From the NCBI RefSeq assembly GCF_000382405.1, contig NZ_KB908278.1, positions 1-64,000 of the forward strand: a stretch of 64,000 bases of DNA, read 5' to 3'. The notes under the pieces were generated by a model. It had not been told where the DNA came from. It ran no database searches and saw nothing but the letters and a program-made list of their open reading frames with translations. The position numbers and the translations under genes were made by a program. Source of the stretch: Mycobacterium sp. 141 (lineage in GTDB: Bacteria > Actinomycetota > Actinomycetes > Mycobacteriales > Mycobacteriaceae). Of this stretch, positions 52,463 to 61,829 are shown in pieces. Every line of letters starts with the position of its first letter. The first letter of the stretch is position 1.

Positions 52463-52909
52463 ATGGCGTCGGCGAATGCGCATGGCGGTGAATGGGGATA
52501 TTGGCCCCATCCGGCGCATATGCGGGATCGCGCTCTAAGCCGCCGACAAGCACGACTGATGAGTCGGCGATTCGCCGATGTCGGTGTCGGCATCGCTGCG
52601 GCTCGCCTGCGCGAGATCGCCACCGGCGCACCGGTCTCCGATGCTGAACTGACCGATGTCGAGTTCGCCGCTTACGCAAGCGAACTCAAACACGACGAAG
52701 TACTGGCGAAGTATGAGCACGCCAAGCGTAAGTGCATCAGAGGACTTCTCGTCGTCGCGATGACTCTCGTTGTCCTGGGATTCCTGCTGACCGCGACCGT
52801 CTGCATGTTGAGCGTGACATTGCACACCACGCCTTTCAACACCGGTCAGATGTGGCAGTCGGCCATATTTGAACTGCCCGGCGGACACCCGGCCGTCGTC
52901 ATAGGATGA
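52463..52909 (+). CDS. Hypothetical single-span membrane protein
   Basis: The 148-residue protein has a soluble N-terminal part rich in charged residues (DRALSRRQARLMSRRF, EFAAYASELKHDEVLAKYEHAKRK) and one membrane span at about residues 92-115. No family is recognised. It is convergent with the gabD-like gene, 10 bases away. Confidence 0.65.
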   Translation: MASANAHGGEWGYWPHPAHMRDRALSRRQARLMSRRFADVGVGIAAARLREIATGAPVSDAELTDVEFAAYASELKHDEVLAKYEHAKRKCIRGLLVVAMTLVVLGFLLTATVCMLSVTLHTTPFNTGQMWQSAIFELPGGHPAVVIG

Positions 52910-52919
52910 AACGCGCCAC

Positions 52920-54374
52920 TCAGTCGAACGCCACGCTGAAGTACTGCGTCTCCTGGAACTCGTGCAAGCCCTCGCGGGCACCTTCGCGTCCCAGCCCGCT
53001 CTGCTTCGTCCCGCCGAACGGCGCCGACGGATCCGACACGATGCCCCGGTTGATACCGACCATGCCTGCATCGATGGACTCGGCCAGTCGCAGGGCGTCC
53101 TGCAGGCGGCCCGCGTAAACATAAGCGGCCAAACCGTATTCGGTGTCGTTCACCCAGCGCAGCATCTCGTCGCGATCCTCCCACACCACCACGGGTGCGA
53201 CGGGGCCGAAGATCTCGTCGGTCAGGATCGCGGCGTCGGGGGCGACCCCGGTGAGCAGGGTCGGCGCGACGTACCAGCCGTCGCCCGGAGCCTGTGCCTG
53301 CGCGGCGATCGTTGCGCCCTCGCTCACTGCGGCGTCGATCGCGGCACTCACCCGCGCGGCAGCTCGGGCGTTCACCAGCGGGCCGACCTGCGAGGTCGGG
53401 TCCGCCGCCGGACCGACCCGCAGCGCGGCGATCTCGGCGCCGAAACGGGCGACGAACTCATCCACCACAGCGGCGTGCACATAGAACCGGTTGGCCGCGG
53501 TGCAGGCCTGTCCGCCACCGCGGAACTTCGCGATCATCGCACCCTGCACGGCAGCCTCGATGTCAGCGTCGGCGGTCACCACGAATGCAGCGTTACCGCC
53601 GAGTTCCATGCTGGCGTTGACGATTCGATCCGCTGCCTGCTTGAGCAGCAAGCGGCCGACACCGGTGGAGCCGGTGAACGAGATCTTGCGGACCCGCGCA
53701 TCGGCCATCCAGTCCGACACCACGGACCCGGAGGCGGTGCTGGGCACCACGTTGACCACGCCATCGGGGACGCCCGCATCGGACAGGATCCTCGCGATTG
53801 CCAAGGCGGTCAGCGGAGTTTCCGAGGCCGGCTTGAGCACCACGGTGCAACCTGCGGCCAGCGCCGGAGCGATCTTGCGGGTCGCCATTGCAGCCGGAAA
53901 GTTCCATGGCGTCACCAGTGCAGCCACCCCGACCGGCTTGTGCGTCACCAGGGTGCGCGCACCACCGGCGGGGTTGACCCCGTAAGCACCGTCGGTCCGC
54001 ACCGCCTCCTCGCTGAACCAGCGGAAGAATTCGGCGGCGTACAGAACCTCCGCCCGGGCGTCTGACTGCGGTTTGCCGTTCTCGGCACAGATCAGCGCGA
54101 CCAGGCGGTCGGCGTCGGCGACCATCAGATCGTATGCGCAGCGCAGTATTTCACTGCGCTTGCGCGGGCCCAGCGCAGCCCAAGCGCCGAAGGCCCGGTG
54201 GGCGGCGTCGACTGCGGCCTGCGCGTCGGCCACCGTGCCGTCCGAAACGTCGGCAATGACGGATCCGGTGGCCGGGTCGTACACCTCGAAGGTCGTCGCC
54301 GCACCCTGCCCCCGGCCGTCGATGAGAATGCCATGTTTGGCGTCGAGTTCGGCAATGGCTTTCTGGTAGTTCAC
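52920..54374 (-). CDS. gabD: NAD(P)-dependent succinate-semialdehyde/aldehyde dehydrogenase
   Basis: The 484-residue aldehyde dehydrogenase has WNFPAAM, GSTGVGRLL, catalytic Glu in MELGGNA and nucleophile Cys in GGGQACTAANRFYV, plus the C-terminal GGTKQSGLGREG. The pattern fits GabD-type enzymes that take succinate semialdehyde to succinate. GTG 54374 has a good GGGGAG ribosome-binding site; GTG 54401 has none. It is divergent from a PucR regulator, which fits control of GABA or amine breakdown. The substrate is inferred. Confidence 0.82.
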   Translation of the reverse strand: MNYQKAIAELDAKHGILIDGRGQGAATTFEVYDPATGSVIADVSDGTVADAQAAVDAAHRAFGAWAALGPRKRSEILRCAYDLMVADADRLVALICAENGKPQSDARAEVLYAAEFFRWFSEEAVRTDGAYGVNPAGGARTLVTHKPVGVAALVTPWNFPAAMATRKIAPALAAGCTVVLKPASETPLTALAIARILSDAGVPDGVVNVVPSTASGSVVSDWMADARVRKISFTGSTGVGRLLLKQAADRIVNASMELGGNAAFVVTADADIEAAVQGAMIAKFRGGGQACTAANRFYVHAAVVDEFVARFGAEIAALRVGPAADPTSQVGPLVNARAAARVSAAIDAAVSEGATIAAQAQAPGDGWYVAPTLLTGVAPDAAILTDEIFGPVAPVVVWEDRDEMLRWVNDTEYGLAAYVYAGRLQDALRLAESIDAGMVGINRGIVSDPSAPFGGTKQSGLGREGAREGLHEFQETQYFSVAFD

Positions 54375-54500
54375 GATTGGCTCCCCAAGGGTAGAGCCCA
54401 CGCAGCTACGCGACCGGTCACACGCTCCTCCTTGAAAGCTACCGAGCAGTACTGCTGACCCACGTTAGGGAGACCGCGGTCACAGCGGCATGCCCGGAAA

Positions 54501-54527
54501 GCACAATTTTCAATCGTTTACTTGTGC
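54501..54527. promoter_or_regulatory. Possible PucR/GabD operator
   Basis: GCACAA (54501-54506) and TTGTGC (54522-54527) form an inverted repeat with a 15-base AT-rich spacer, 12 bases before the pucR-type start, in the 165-base divergent gap. Its centre spacing of two helical turns fits a dimeric regulator. Confidence 0.45.
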
Positions 54528-54539
54528 AAAACTGGCACC

Positions 54540-56003
54540 ATGGTCACCGTTGGCGAGATCCTGCAATCCGAGACGCTTGGACTGCACGAGATCCATGTCC
54601 CCCGGGCCGACACCGACGTCCGCTGGGTGGCGACCAGCGAACTCGCCGATCCGGCACCCTTTCTGGAAGGTGGTGAGATCCTGCTCACCACAGGCCTGGA
54701 AACTAGCCGCTGGCGCACCGAATGGGATGGCTACGTACAGCGACTGGCGGAAGCCCGGATCGCGGCTATCGGCATGGCGGCCGGGTTGACCTACACCAAG
54801 ACACCGGCCAGGCTGATCAGCGCCTGCCGCACCCACGAGGTGAACCTGTTCGAAGTGCCACGACGCACCGCATTCGTCACGATCAGCCGGCACATCGCGC
54901 AGCTGCTCGAAGAGCAGGAGTCCACAGCTGCGCGCGAAGCCCTCGCGGCCCAGCAACAGCTGATCTCCGCGGCGGCCAAACCCGACCCGACAACTGCGGT
55001 CGTCACGGCCCTGGCCCAAGCTGTCAACGGCGCGGTGTGCCTGATGGCCCCAGACGGCCGGGTGGTGACGGGTCCGGTGGGGCCGCGACGCGACGACTTT
55101 CCGCTCGACGAGGTTGAGGAGGATGTCCGTCGGCTCCAAACGCATGGCAGGCATTCGGCTGCGGTTCAGTCCGGGCCCGGTCAGTCAGTGTCGATCTACC
55201 CGATCGGGTTACGCGGCAGGCCATCGACGTATCTGGCCGCCATGGGTCCGATGCGGCTGTCCGACGGTCAGCGCCACGCTGTCACCACTGCGGTGGCGGT
55301 CCTGGGCCTCGTCGACGAGCAGGACCGCAGCCGCGCCAGGACCCGGCACCACCTGCGTAGCCGGGCTGTCGAGCTTGTCGTCGGGAATGACTCCAGGACA
55401 GCACAATTGGTCCTCGAGGTGGACCGGTCGGCGTCCGTGCTGCCGGAGCGGGTCAGGATCTTGCGCGCGACGGGTCCGGAGCACGAGACGGACGATGCGA
55501 TATCAGCGCTGGAACGACGCGGCATTCTGGTCGGCACGGTCGCCGGCGAGCTCTGCGCAGTGCTCGCACCCAAACAAGACCGGACCGCCGCCGACCGATT
55601 GGCCCAAACCGGGCATCTCGTCGGCATCGGGCACGAGGTGCCGCTGAGCGACGCCGCGGCCGGTTACCGCACAGCGGGTATGGCTCTGACCCAGGCCACT
55701 CCGACCGCGCGACTGGTGAACTGGGACCGGATCATCAGCGACGGTCCGCTCGGTCTGATCGATCCCGAGCGCGCCGCAGCGTTCGCCGAATCATGGTTGA
55801 GCGACCTGGATTCCGAACAGGCCGAAACGCTGCGTTGCTTCCTGCGCCACCACGGGTCCAGGCTCAAGGTCGCCGAGGAACTCGGCCTGCATCGCAACAC
55901 CGTACGTAACCGACTCGAAGCCATCGAGGCAGCGCTGCCGGGAAAGCTCGACGATCCGCAGACCCGGGTCAGCGCCTGGATCGCGTTACAGGTCAGCCCT
56001 TGA
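54540..56003 (+). CDS. PucR-family transcriptional regulator
   Basis: The 487-residue protein has the PucR N-terminal domain (VTVGEILQSETLGLHEIHV, GGEILLTTGLE), a middle sensor region and the C-terminal helix-turn-helix LKVAEELGLHRNTVRNRLEAIE. Such regulators control purine, GABA or amine catabolism. The ATG at 54540 is used because the domain begins there. It is divergent from the gabD-like gene and very likely controls it. Confidence 0.88.
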   Translation: MVTVGEILQSETLGLHEIHVPRADTDVRWVATSELADPAPFLEGGEILLTTGLETSRWRTEWDGYVQRLAEARIAAIGMAAGLTYTKTPARLISACRTHEVNLFEVPRRTAFVTISRHIAQLLEEQESTAAREALAAQQQLISAAAKPDPTTAVVTALAQAVNGAVCLMAPDGRVVTGPVGPRRDDFPLDEVEEDVRRLQTHGRHSAAVQSGPGQSVSIYPIGLRGRPSTYLAAMGPMRLSDGQRHAVTTAVAVLGLVDEQDRSRARTRHHLRSRAVELVVGNDSRTAQLVLEVDRSASVLPERVRILRATGPEHETDDAISALERRGILVGTVAGELCAVLAPKQDRTAADRLAQTGHLVGIGHEVPLSDAAAGYRTAGMALTQATPTARLVNWDRIISDGPLGLIDPERAAAFAESWLSDLDSEQAETLRCFLRHHGSRLKVAEELGLHRNTVRNRLEAIEAALPGKLDDPQTRVSAWIALQVSP

Positions 56004-56030
56004 GACAGTCGAGTTGGCCGCTGGAGCCGA

Positions 56031-58964
56031 TTACGCCTGGGCGGGCAGCGCTACCGTGTCGTCGTCCCTGCCGTCGGTCTCCTGACGACGTGGCTGGTAT
56101 TTGTGGATGTGGTAGTCACCGCGGGGATAGACCACCTGCGGCCACCAGAACCACCGGCCCAGCAGCGTTGCGATCGACGGCATCAACAGTGAGCGCACGA
56201 CCAACGTATCGAGCAGCAGACCGATCGCGATGGTCGAACCCATCTGGGCCAGCACCACCAGCTGACTGCCCATCATCGCCGCCATCGTCGCCGCGAACAC
56301 GAGACCTGCCGACGTCACCACACCGCCGGTGCCGGCCATGGAACGGATGATTCCGGTCTTGAGGCCGGCGTGGATCTCGTCCTTGAACCTGGACACCAGC
56401 AGCAGGTTGTAGTCCGACCCCACCGCCAGCAGGATGATCACCGACATCAGCATGACCAGCCAGTGCACATGGATCCCGAAAAGGTCCTGCCACAACAACA
56501 CTGAAATGCCGAACGACGCCGCGATCGAGCTGGCGGCAGTGCCGACGATCGTCAACGCGGCCACCGCGCTACGCGTCAGGATCAGCATGATCATGAAGAT
56601 CAGGGTCAGCGCCGACACCACCGCGATCATCAGGTCGTAGCGGGCACCGTCACTCATGTCCTTATAGGTGGCTGCCACACCGCCCAGATAGATCTTGGCG
56701 TCGGACAGCGAGGACATCTTCAGACCCTCCTGCGCAGCCGTCCGCTCCGCGTCGACCCGCGCGATGCCTTCCGGCGTCGCGGGATCGCTCTGGTGGGTGA
56801 TGAACATCCGGGCGGACTTGCCGTCCGGGGACAGGAACATCTTCAGACCGCGCTCGAAGTCGGGGTTTGTGAACGCCTCGGGCGGCAGGTAGAACATGTC
56901 GTCGTTCTTGGCGTCGTCGAAGCTCTGCCCCATCGCCAGGGCAGTGTCGTTCATCGCCTGCATCTGGTCGAGCAGTGTCTTCTGCGAGTTGTACGACGCC
57001 AGCGACATGTCCCGGCTGGCCTTCATCGTCGCAATCGTCTGCGGCAGCAGTGCTGTCAGTTTCGGTGCGAGGTCGGCAAGTTCGTCGGTGTTGACTTGCA
57101 CCGACGCCGTCTTGTCGGTCAGTTCGTCGAGCCCGTCGAGGGAGTCGAAGATCGACCTCGCCGCGGCGCACATGGGGATGTCGAAGCAGTGCGGTTCCCA
57201 GTAGAAGTAGTTGCGCAGCGGCCGGAACTGGTCATCGAAGTTCGCGATGTTGTCGCGCAGTTTTTCGGTGACAGCCAGTAGATCCCGCGACTTGGCCGCC
57301 GAGTCCTGCGTGAGCTTGGTTTGTTCCAGCGAGAGTTGATACTGCTTCTCCATGATGGAGATCGAGTCGTTGGTCGCGTCGATCATCCTGAGTTGGTCGG
57401 CCAACTGCTGCCGCTGGAATGGCAGGTTCAGATTCTGCGTCTGACCCTGGATGGCGGTCTGGAACGGAATCGAGCTGTGCTGGATGGGAATACCCAGCGG
57501 CCGGGTGATGCTCTGCACCATCGCGATCCCGTGGGTGCGCAACACGTTCTTGGCCACGCGGTCGAGCACCAGCATGTCGGCCGGGTTGCGCATGTCGTGG
57601 TCGGCCTCGACCATCAGGATGTCGGGGTTCATCCGGGCCTGGGTGAAATGCCGGTCGGCCGCAGCGAATCCGACGTTGACCGGAGCGTCGGTGGGCAGAT
57701 ACCAACGGTCGTTGTAGGCCGGCTTGTAGCCGGGCACGGCGACCAGCCCGATCAGCACGACGAATGCACTGGCCACCAGGATGGGAGCGGGCCACCGAAC
57801 CACAGCGGTCCCGACCTTGCGCCAGAACCGGCCTTTGGGAGGCTTTTTCGCCTCGTACAGTCCGACCAGGGTGCCCAGGAACAGCACCGCCGGTCCCATC
57901 GTGACGGCCGACGCGACCACCACGACCATGCCGATCGCGACGGGCTCCCCCATGGTGGCGAAGTACGGCAACCGCGCGAAGCTGAGGCAGTACGTCGCTC
58001 CGGCGATCGTCAGTCCGGAACCGATGATGACGGGTGAGACCGATTTGAACGTCGTGTAATAGGCGTCTTCGCGTTCTTCACCAGCACTGCGGGCCTCGCG
58101 GTAGCGACCGAACAAGAAGATGCCGTAGTCGGTCGCCGCCGCGATCGCGAGCATCGTCAGGATGTTGCCGGCGAAGGTGGTCAACCCGAACACGTCGTGC
58201 GTGGCGAGCACCGACACCACGCCACGGGCTGTCAGCAAGCCGACGCCGGTCAGCAGCAGCTGCACCAGGGTGGTGCGGATCGACCGGTAGACGATGAGCA
58301 GCATTCCCGCGATCGCCACGAGTGTGTACAGGGTGATCTGACCGAGGCTGGCATTACCGATGACATGGAGATCGTCGGTCAGGGCCGCCGGCCCAGCGAC
58401 GTAGGCCTGCACCCCCGGCGGAGCCGGGGTGTCTTTGATGACCTCCCGGACCAGGTCCACGCCCTGGTTGGCCAGCGTCTGGCCCTGCTCACCGGCCAGG
58501 TTGAGCATCACATACGAGGCCTTGCCGTCGGCGCTCTGCGCTCCGGCGGCCGTCAGCGTGTCACCCCAGAAGTCCTGGATGTGCTGGATGTGGTCGGGAT
58601 GCTCGCGCAGCTTGCGGATGATCTCGTCGTAATACCGATGCGCTTCGGGGCCGAGTGCGCTCTGCCCCTCCACGACGATCATCACCGTGCTGTTGGAGTT
58701 GAACTCCTGGAAGTTCGCACCCATGCGTTTCATCGCGATCATCGACGGCGCATCGGCCGGCGCCATGGGTGCCGAGTGCTCCTCGCCGACGATCTCCAGT
58801 TGCGGCGCGATCACGTTGACCACGACCGCGAATGCAATCCAGAACAGGATGATCGGCACCGCCAGGACGCGCATGGCGTGGGCGAAGTAGGGCCGGTGAC
58901 CGCGGGCGTTCTTGGCGTGCGCGGGCTGAGCGGGTTCGGCGGTCTGAGTGTCTGTATCTGTCAT
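56031..58964 (-). CDS. RND-family lipid/siderophore exporter MmpL (MmpL4/5 type)
   Basis: The 977-residue protein has 12 membrane spans and two large periplasmic loops. The proton-relay Asp-Tyr pairs occur twice, TDYGIFLFGRY and GSDYNLLLVSRF. Loop 2 has a long coiled-coil-like region (about 500-680) with a Cys pair (CFDIPMCAAA), as in MmpL4/5-type exporters. With MmpS it may export siderophores; other lipids are possible. Its ATG overlaps the mmpS stop. Confidence 0.88.
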   Translation of the reverse strand: MTDTDTQTAEPAQPAHAKNARGHRPYFAHAMRVLAVPIILFWIAFAVVVNVIAPQLEIVGEEHSAPMAPADAPSMIAMKRMGANFQEFNSNSTVMIVVEGQSALGPEAHRYYDEIIRKLREHPDHIQHIQDFWGDTLTAAGAQSADGKASYVMLNLAGEQGQTLANQGVDLVREVIKDTPAPPGVQAYVAGPAALTDDLHVIGNASLGQITLYTLVAIAGMLLIVYRSIRTTLVQLLLTGVGLLTARGVVSVLATHDVFGLTTFAGNILTMLAIAAATDYGIFLFGRYREARSAGEEREDAYYTTFKSVSPVIIGSGLTIAGATYCLSFARLPYFATMGEPVAIGMVVVVASAVTMGPAVLFLGTLVGLYEAKKPPKGRFWRKVGTAVVRWPAPILVASAFVVLIGLVAVPGYKPAYNDRWYLPTDAPVNVGFAAADRHFTQARMNPDILMVEADHDMRNPADMLVLDRVAKNVLRTHGIAMVQSITRPLGIPIQHSSIPFQTAIQGQTQNLNLPFQRQQLADQLRMIDATNDSISIMEKQYQLSLEQTKLTQDSAAKSRDLLAVTEKLRDNIANFDDQFRPLRNYFYWEPHCFDIPMCAAARSIFDSLDGLDELTDKTASVQVNTDELADLAPKLTALLPQTIATMKASRDMSLASYNSQKTLLDQMQAMNDTALAMGQSFDDAKNDDMFYLPPEAFTNPDFERGLKMFLSPDGKSARMFITHQSDPATPEGIARVDAERTAAQEGLKMSSLSDAKIYLGGVAATYKDMSDGARYDLMIAVVSALTLIFMIMLILTRSAVAALTIVGTAASSIAASFGISVLLWQDLFGIHVHWLVMLMSVIILLAVGSDYNLLLVSRFKDEIHAGLKTGIIRSMAGTGGVVTSAGLVFAATMAAMMGSQLVVLAQMGSTIAIGLLLDTLVVRSLLMPSIATLLGRWFWWPQVVYPRGDYHIHKYQPRRQETDGRDDDTVALPAQA

Positions 58965-59398
58965 GCGGATTTCACCAGGCAGTAGGTCTGGGCATTGATG
59001 CCATCGGCAGACTGCTCTTCACGAACGGTCCCGTTCACGGTGACGCGACAGCCGATCTGGTCGCTGTCGCTGCGGGCCATGAGGTTCGCGCTGACCGTCG
59101 GAAGAGTCGTCGAGAGTGTGACCGACCACGGCAGGGGCGTGTTGACCTGATGGATGTTCGCGTCCGGGTCGAAATAGCTGATCTGTGCCGTGGTGCCCGG
59201 TGGGCCGTACACGTCGTACACCAAGATCTTCGGGTTGAACTGAACGATCTCGATGCCCGCGCCGGCATTGGCATTGAGGTCCTCGGAGCCGAACATGCGG
59301 TGCAGCCGGGACACCACCAGGCCTGAGATCGCCAATACGGCGATCAGAACCAGGGGTATCCACAGCACTTTGAATGCTCGCGCGATTCGTCTCGCCAT
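58961..59398 (-). CDS. MmpS-family accessory protein
   Basis: The 145-residue protein has one N-terminal membrane span (about residues 12-30) and a periplasmic beta-sandwich with two Cys (IGCRV, TYCLV). MmpS4/MmpS5 assist their MmpL in siderophore export. The ATG at 59398 (MARRIARAFKVLWIPLV) is the family start; an in-frame GTG precedes it. It lies divergent from the ECF sigma gene, without the TetR or MarR repressor seen beside other mmpS-mmpL pairs. Confidence 0.88.
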   Translation of the reverse strand: MARRIARAFKVLWIPLVLIAVLAISGLVVSRLHRMFGSEDLNANAGAGIEIVQFNPKILVYDVYGPPGTTAQISYFDPDANIHQVNTPLPWSVTLSTTLPTVSANLMARSDSDQIGCRVTVNGTVREEQSADGINAQTYCLVKSA

Positions 59399-59425
59399 CA
59401 CCCATACCTCCCGACATCACCCGAA

Positions 59426-59468
59426 CTGTACGAATGCTTAGCGAATTAGTTCGAATAACTATGTACAG
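59426..59468. promoter_or_regulatory. Inverted repeats upstream of mmpS
   Basis: CTGTAC (59426-59431) and GTACAG (59463-59468) form a wide inverted repeat enclosing a small one, CGAA-TTAG-TTCG, in an AT-rich stretch just upstream of mmpS. The place and base content suggest the mmpS promoter. It does not match an IdeR box. Confidence 0.4.
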
Positions 59469-59594
59469 CGGGGAAGAACCTTACACCCAACTTCTGTCGT
59501 GCGCTCCACCAAACCCGCCCCGTTCCGGTGGGACATTGCCATCCGCACCGCACCCCCGGCACCGACCCAATCAGGCCATCGGCGGTGTACCATT

Positions 59595-59615
59595 ATGCAT
59601 AGAATTTCTATGCAT
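59595..59615. promoter_or_regulatory. Perfect 21-bp palindrome before the ECF sigma gene
   Basis: ATGCATAGAA (59595-59604), one base, then TTCTATGCAT (59606-59615). It lies between the likely promoter and the GGAGG ribosome-binding site, 12 bases before the ATG, where a bound dimer or an mRNA hairpin would block expression. No matching repressor gene is nearby. Confidence 0.6.
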
Positions 59616-59627
59616 CTCGGAGGCGAC

Positions 59628-60245
59628 ATGTCAGAGTGCGATGTAGCGTCGGCGAGTACACCGGCATTCGATGACGCGGAGACCGCCGCCCGGTTCGTCG
59701 CCGAAGCGCTACCGCACCTCGACCAGATACGCCGCGGCGCATACCGTTTGACTACGAGCAAGTACGACGCCGAAGATCTGGTCCAGGAGACACTGCTCAA
59801 GGCCTACAGCGGTTTTCACACTTATCAGCCGGACACCAACATGCGCGCCTGGCTTTTTCGCATCATGCAGAACACGTGGACATCCGCTTATCACGCCCGC
59901 CAGCGACGCCCCAATGAGCTGCTGTGCGAGGGATTATCCGATTGGCAGCTGCTCGACGAACGCATCTTCACGCCGGTCGGGCTGCGCGCGGCCGAGATCG
60001 AGGCAATGACCACGTCGTACGACGACGAGATCATTCGTGCACTCAAGGCCATACCTTTACAGAATCGGATGGCGGTGTACTTCGCCGACATCGAGGGATA
60101 CCAGTACCGCGAGATCGCCGCCATGATGGGGACGCCTGTCGGCACCGTCATGTCGCGGCTGGCCCGCGGCCGCAGCCGCCTACGCGCCCTCCTCAGTGAG
60201 TGCCGACGGCGTACGCAAGGCGGTGGAACGGAACAGCCCACCTAG
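59628..60245 (+). CDS. ECF RNA polymerase sigma factor (SigH-like group)
   Basis: The 205-residue protein has sigma region 2 (YDAEDLVQETLLKAYSGF, NMRAWLFRIMQNTW) and region 4 (YQYREIAAMMGTPVGTVMSRLARGRSRL). It resembles the SigH group, which is expanded in fast-growing mycobacteria. The ATG at 59628 has GGAGG seven bases upstream. No ZAS anti-sigma gene with HxxxCxxC follows, so control may act through the upstream palindrome. Confidence 0.88.
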   Translation: MSECDVASASTPAFDDAETAARFVAEALPHLDQIRRGAYRLTTSKYDAEDLVQETLLKAYSGFHTYQPDTNMRAWLFRIMQNTWTSAYHARQRRPNELLCEGLSDWQLLDERIFTPVGLRAAEIEAMTTSYDDEIIRALKAIPLQNRMAVYFADIEGYQYREIAAMMGTPVGTVMSRLARGRSRLRALLSECRRRTQGGGTEQPT

Positions 60246-60324
60246 GCCTCACACCGCGGTCGGGGATTCGGTAGTCGTCGCAATGCTGAGCGCGTTGCGG
60301 CCGCCGACCCTAGGGTCATCAGCT

Positions 60325-61740
60325 ATGAATCGACTGGATCGCTTCTTCGAAATCTCAGCGCGTGGCTCCACCATCCCGGCTGAGATACGTGGTGGCGTCG
60401 TCACGTTCATCGCGATGGCTTACATCATCGTGTTGAACCCGGTCATCCTGTCGAGCACTCAGGATGTGGCAGGCAACAAGCTGACGTTCGCGCAAGTGTC
60501 GGCGACGACGTCGCTGGCTGCCGGCGTCATGACGATCCTGTTCGGCGTCATCGCGCGGATGCCGTTCGCGTTCGCGGCGGGGCTCGGCATCAACTCTTTT
60601 CTCGCGACCACCGTCGTCGGGTCGGTCACCTGGCCGGAGGCCATGGGTCTGGTCGTCATCAACGGTCTCGTGATCGTGCTGTTGGCGGCCACCGGTCTGC
60701 GCCGCCTGGTCTTCGACGCCGTGCCCATGCAGCTCAAACTGGCGATCACCGCGGGCATCGGGCTGTTCATCCTGTTCATCGGTCTCGTCGACGCCGGCTT
60801 CGTGGGTTCCACCGGTCGTCCGTCACCGCCGGTCGGTCTGGGCATCGGCGGCACCGGTTCGATCAACACCGTACCGACCGTGGTGTTCGTGTTCACCCTG
60901 CTGGTCACCGGCATCCTGGTGGCCCGCCGGGTACGCGGCGGCATCCTCATCGGTCTTGCCACGGGCACCGTGGTCGCGATCATCGTCGAAGCGATCTGGC
61001 ATCTCGGCTCGGCGACCGAGCACCCCGGCGGCTGGGGCCTGTCGGTGCCGTCGCTGTCCGGTTCCCCGTTCGCACTGCCCGACATGTCCCTGGTCGGTGC
61101 GTTCAGCCTCGGCAGCTTCGGCCGGATCGGCGCACTGGCCGCCATCATGCTGGTGTTCACGCTGGTGTTCGCCAACTTCTTCGACGCCATGGGCACCATG
61201 ACCGGCCTGTCCCGGGAGGCCGGCCTATCCGATGCGCAGGGCACCTTCCCCCGGCTGCGGGCCGCGTTGATCGTCGAGGGGGCAGGCGCCGTCGTCGGTG
61301 GCGCCTCTTCGGCCTCGTCGAACACCGTGTTCATCGAATCCGGTGCAGGTATCGAGGAGGGCGCCCGCACCGGGCTGGCCAATCTCGTCACGGGCGCCCT
61401 GTTCCTGGCCGCGATGTTCGTCTCACCGCTGGCCTCGATCGTGCCAACGGAAGTCGCCGCGGCAGCACTGGTGATCGTGGGCGCGATGATGGTGTCGCAC
61501 CTGCGCCACATCGACATCTCAGAGTTCTCGATCGCGCTGCCCGTCGTACTCACGGTGGCCACCATGGCGTTCAGCTACTCGATCGCCAACGGCATCGGCG
61601 TCGGTTTCGTCGCGTGGGCGGTGCTGCGGTCGGCCGCGGGCAAGGTGCGTGAGATCAGCCCGCTGTTGTGGATCGTCGCGGCCGGCTTCATCCTGTACTT
61701 CGCGCGGGGCTGGATTGAATCGCTCATCGGCATGCACTGA
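60325..61740 (+). CDS. NCS2-family purine permease (AzgA/AdeP-like)
   Basis: The 471-residue membrane protein matches the AzgA-like branch: EIRGGVVTFIAMAYIIVLNP, FAAGLGINSFLA, FANFFDAMGTMTGLSREAGL and GASSASSNTVFIESGAGIEEGARTGLANLV. This branch takes up adenine, guanine or hypoxanthine with protons. The ATG at 60325 begins MNRLDRFFEISARGSTI, the family start. Confidence 0.88.
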   Translation: MNRLDRFFEISARGSTIPAEIRGGVVTFIAMAYIIVLNPVILSSTQDVAGNKLTFAQVSATTSLAAGVMTILFGVIARMPFAFAAGLGINSFLATTVVGSVTWPEAMGLVVINGLVIVLLAATGLRRLVFDAVPMQLKLAITAGIGLFILFIGLVDAGFVGSTGRPSPPVGLGIGGTGSINTVPTVVFVFTLLVTGILVARRVRGGILIGLATGTVVAIIVEAIWHLGSATEHPGGWGLSVPSLSGSPFALPDMSLVGAFSLGSFGRIGALAAIMLVFTLVFANFFDAMGTMTGLSREAGLSDAQGTFPRLRAALIVEGAGAVVGGASSASSNTVFIESGAGIEEGARTGLANLVTGALFLAAMFVSPLASIVPTEVAAAALVIVGAMMVSHLRHIDISEFSIALPVVLTVATMAFSYSIANGIGVGFVAWAVLRSAAGKVREISPLLWIVAAGFILYFARGWIESLIGMH

Positions 61741-61758
61741 CCGCTAACCTTCAGGATC

Positions 61759-61829
61759 ATGGAGATGAGCCGCTTGGGCGAAGAACGAAAACACCGATGA
61801 GCCGCTTGCGCGAAGAGCGAAAACTGTGA
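61759..61829 (+). repeat. Two coupled mini-ORF repeats in front of the DUF808 gene
   Basis: Two near-identical 32-bp units start at 61765 and 61797. Each encodes a tiny frame: MSRLGEERKHR (61765-61800, extendable by two codons to ATG 61759) and MSRLREERKL (61797-61829). The first stop overlaps the second ATG (ATGA), and the second stop overlaps the DUF808 start codon (GTGA). The second unit contains the CTTGCGCGA core also present in espG3 and after fadE6. Confidence 0.85.

Noticed and set aside
59426..59468. IdeR box for mmpS-mmpL
   Set aside because: The AT-rich stretch contains TTAG and TAAC-like pieces but no alignment reaches a convincing match to the 19-bp consensus.
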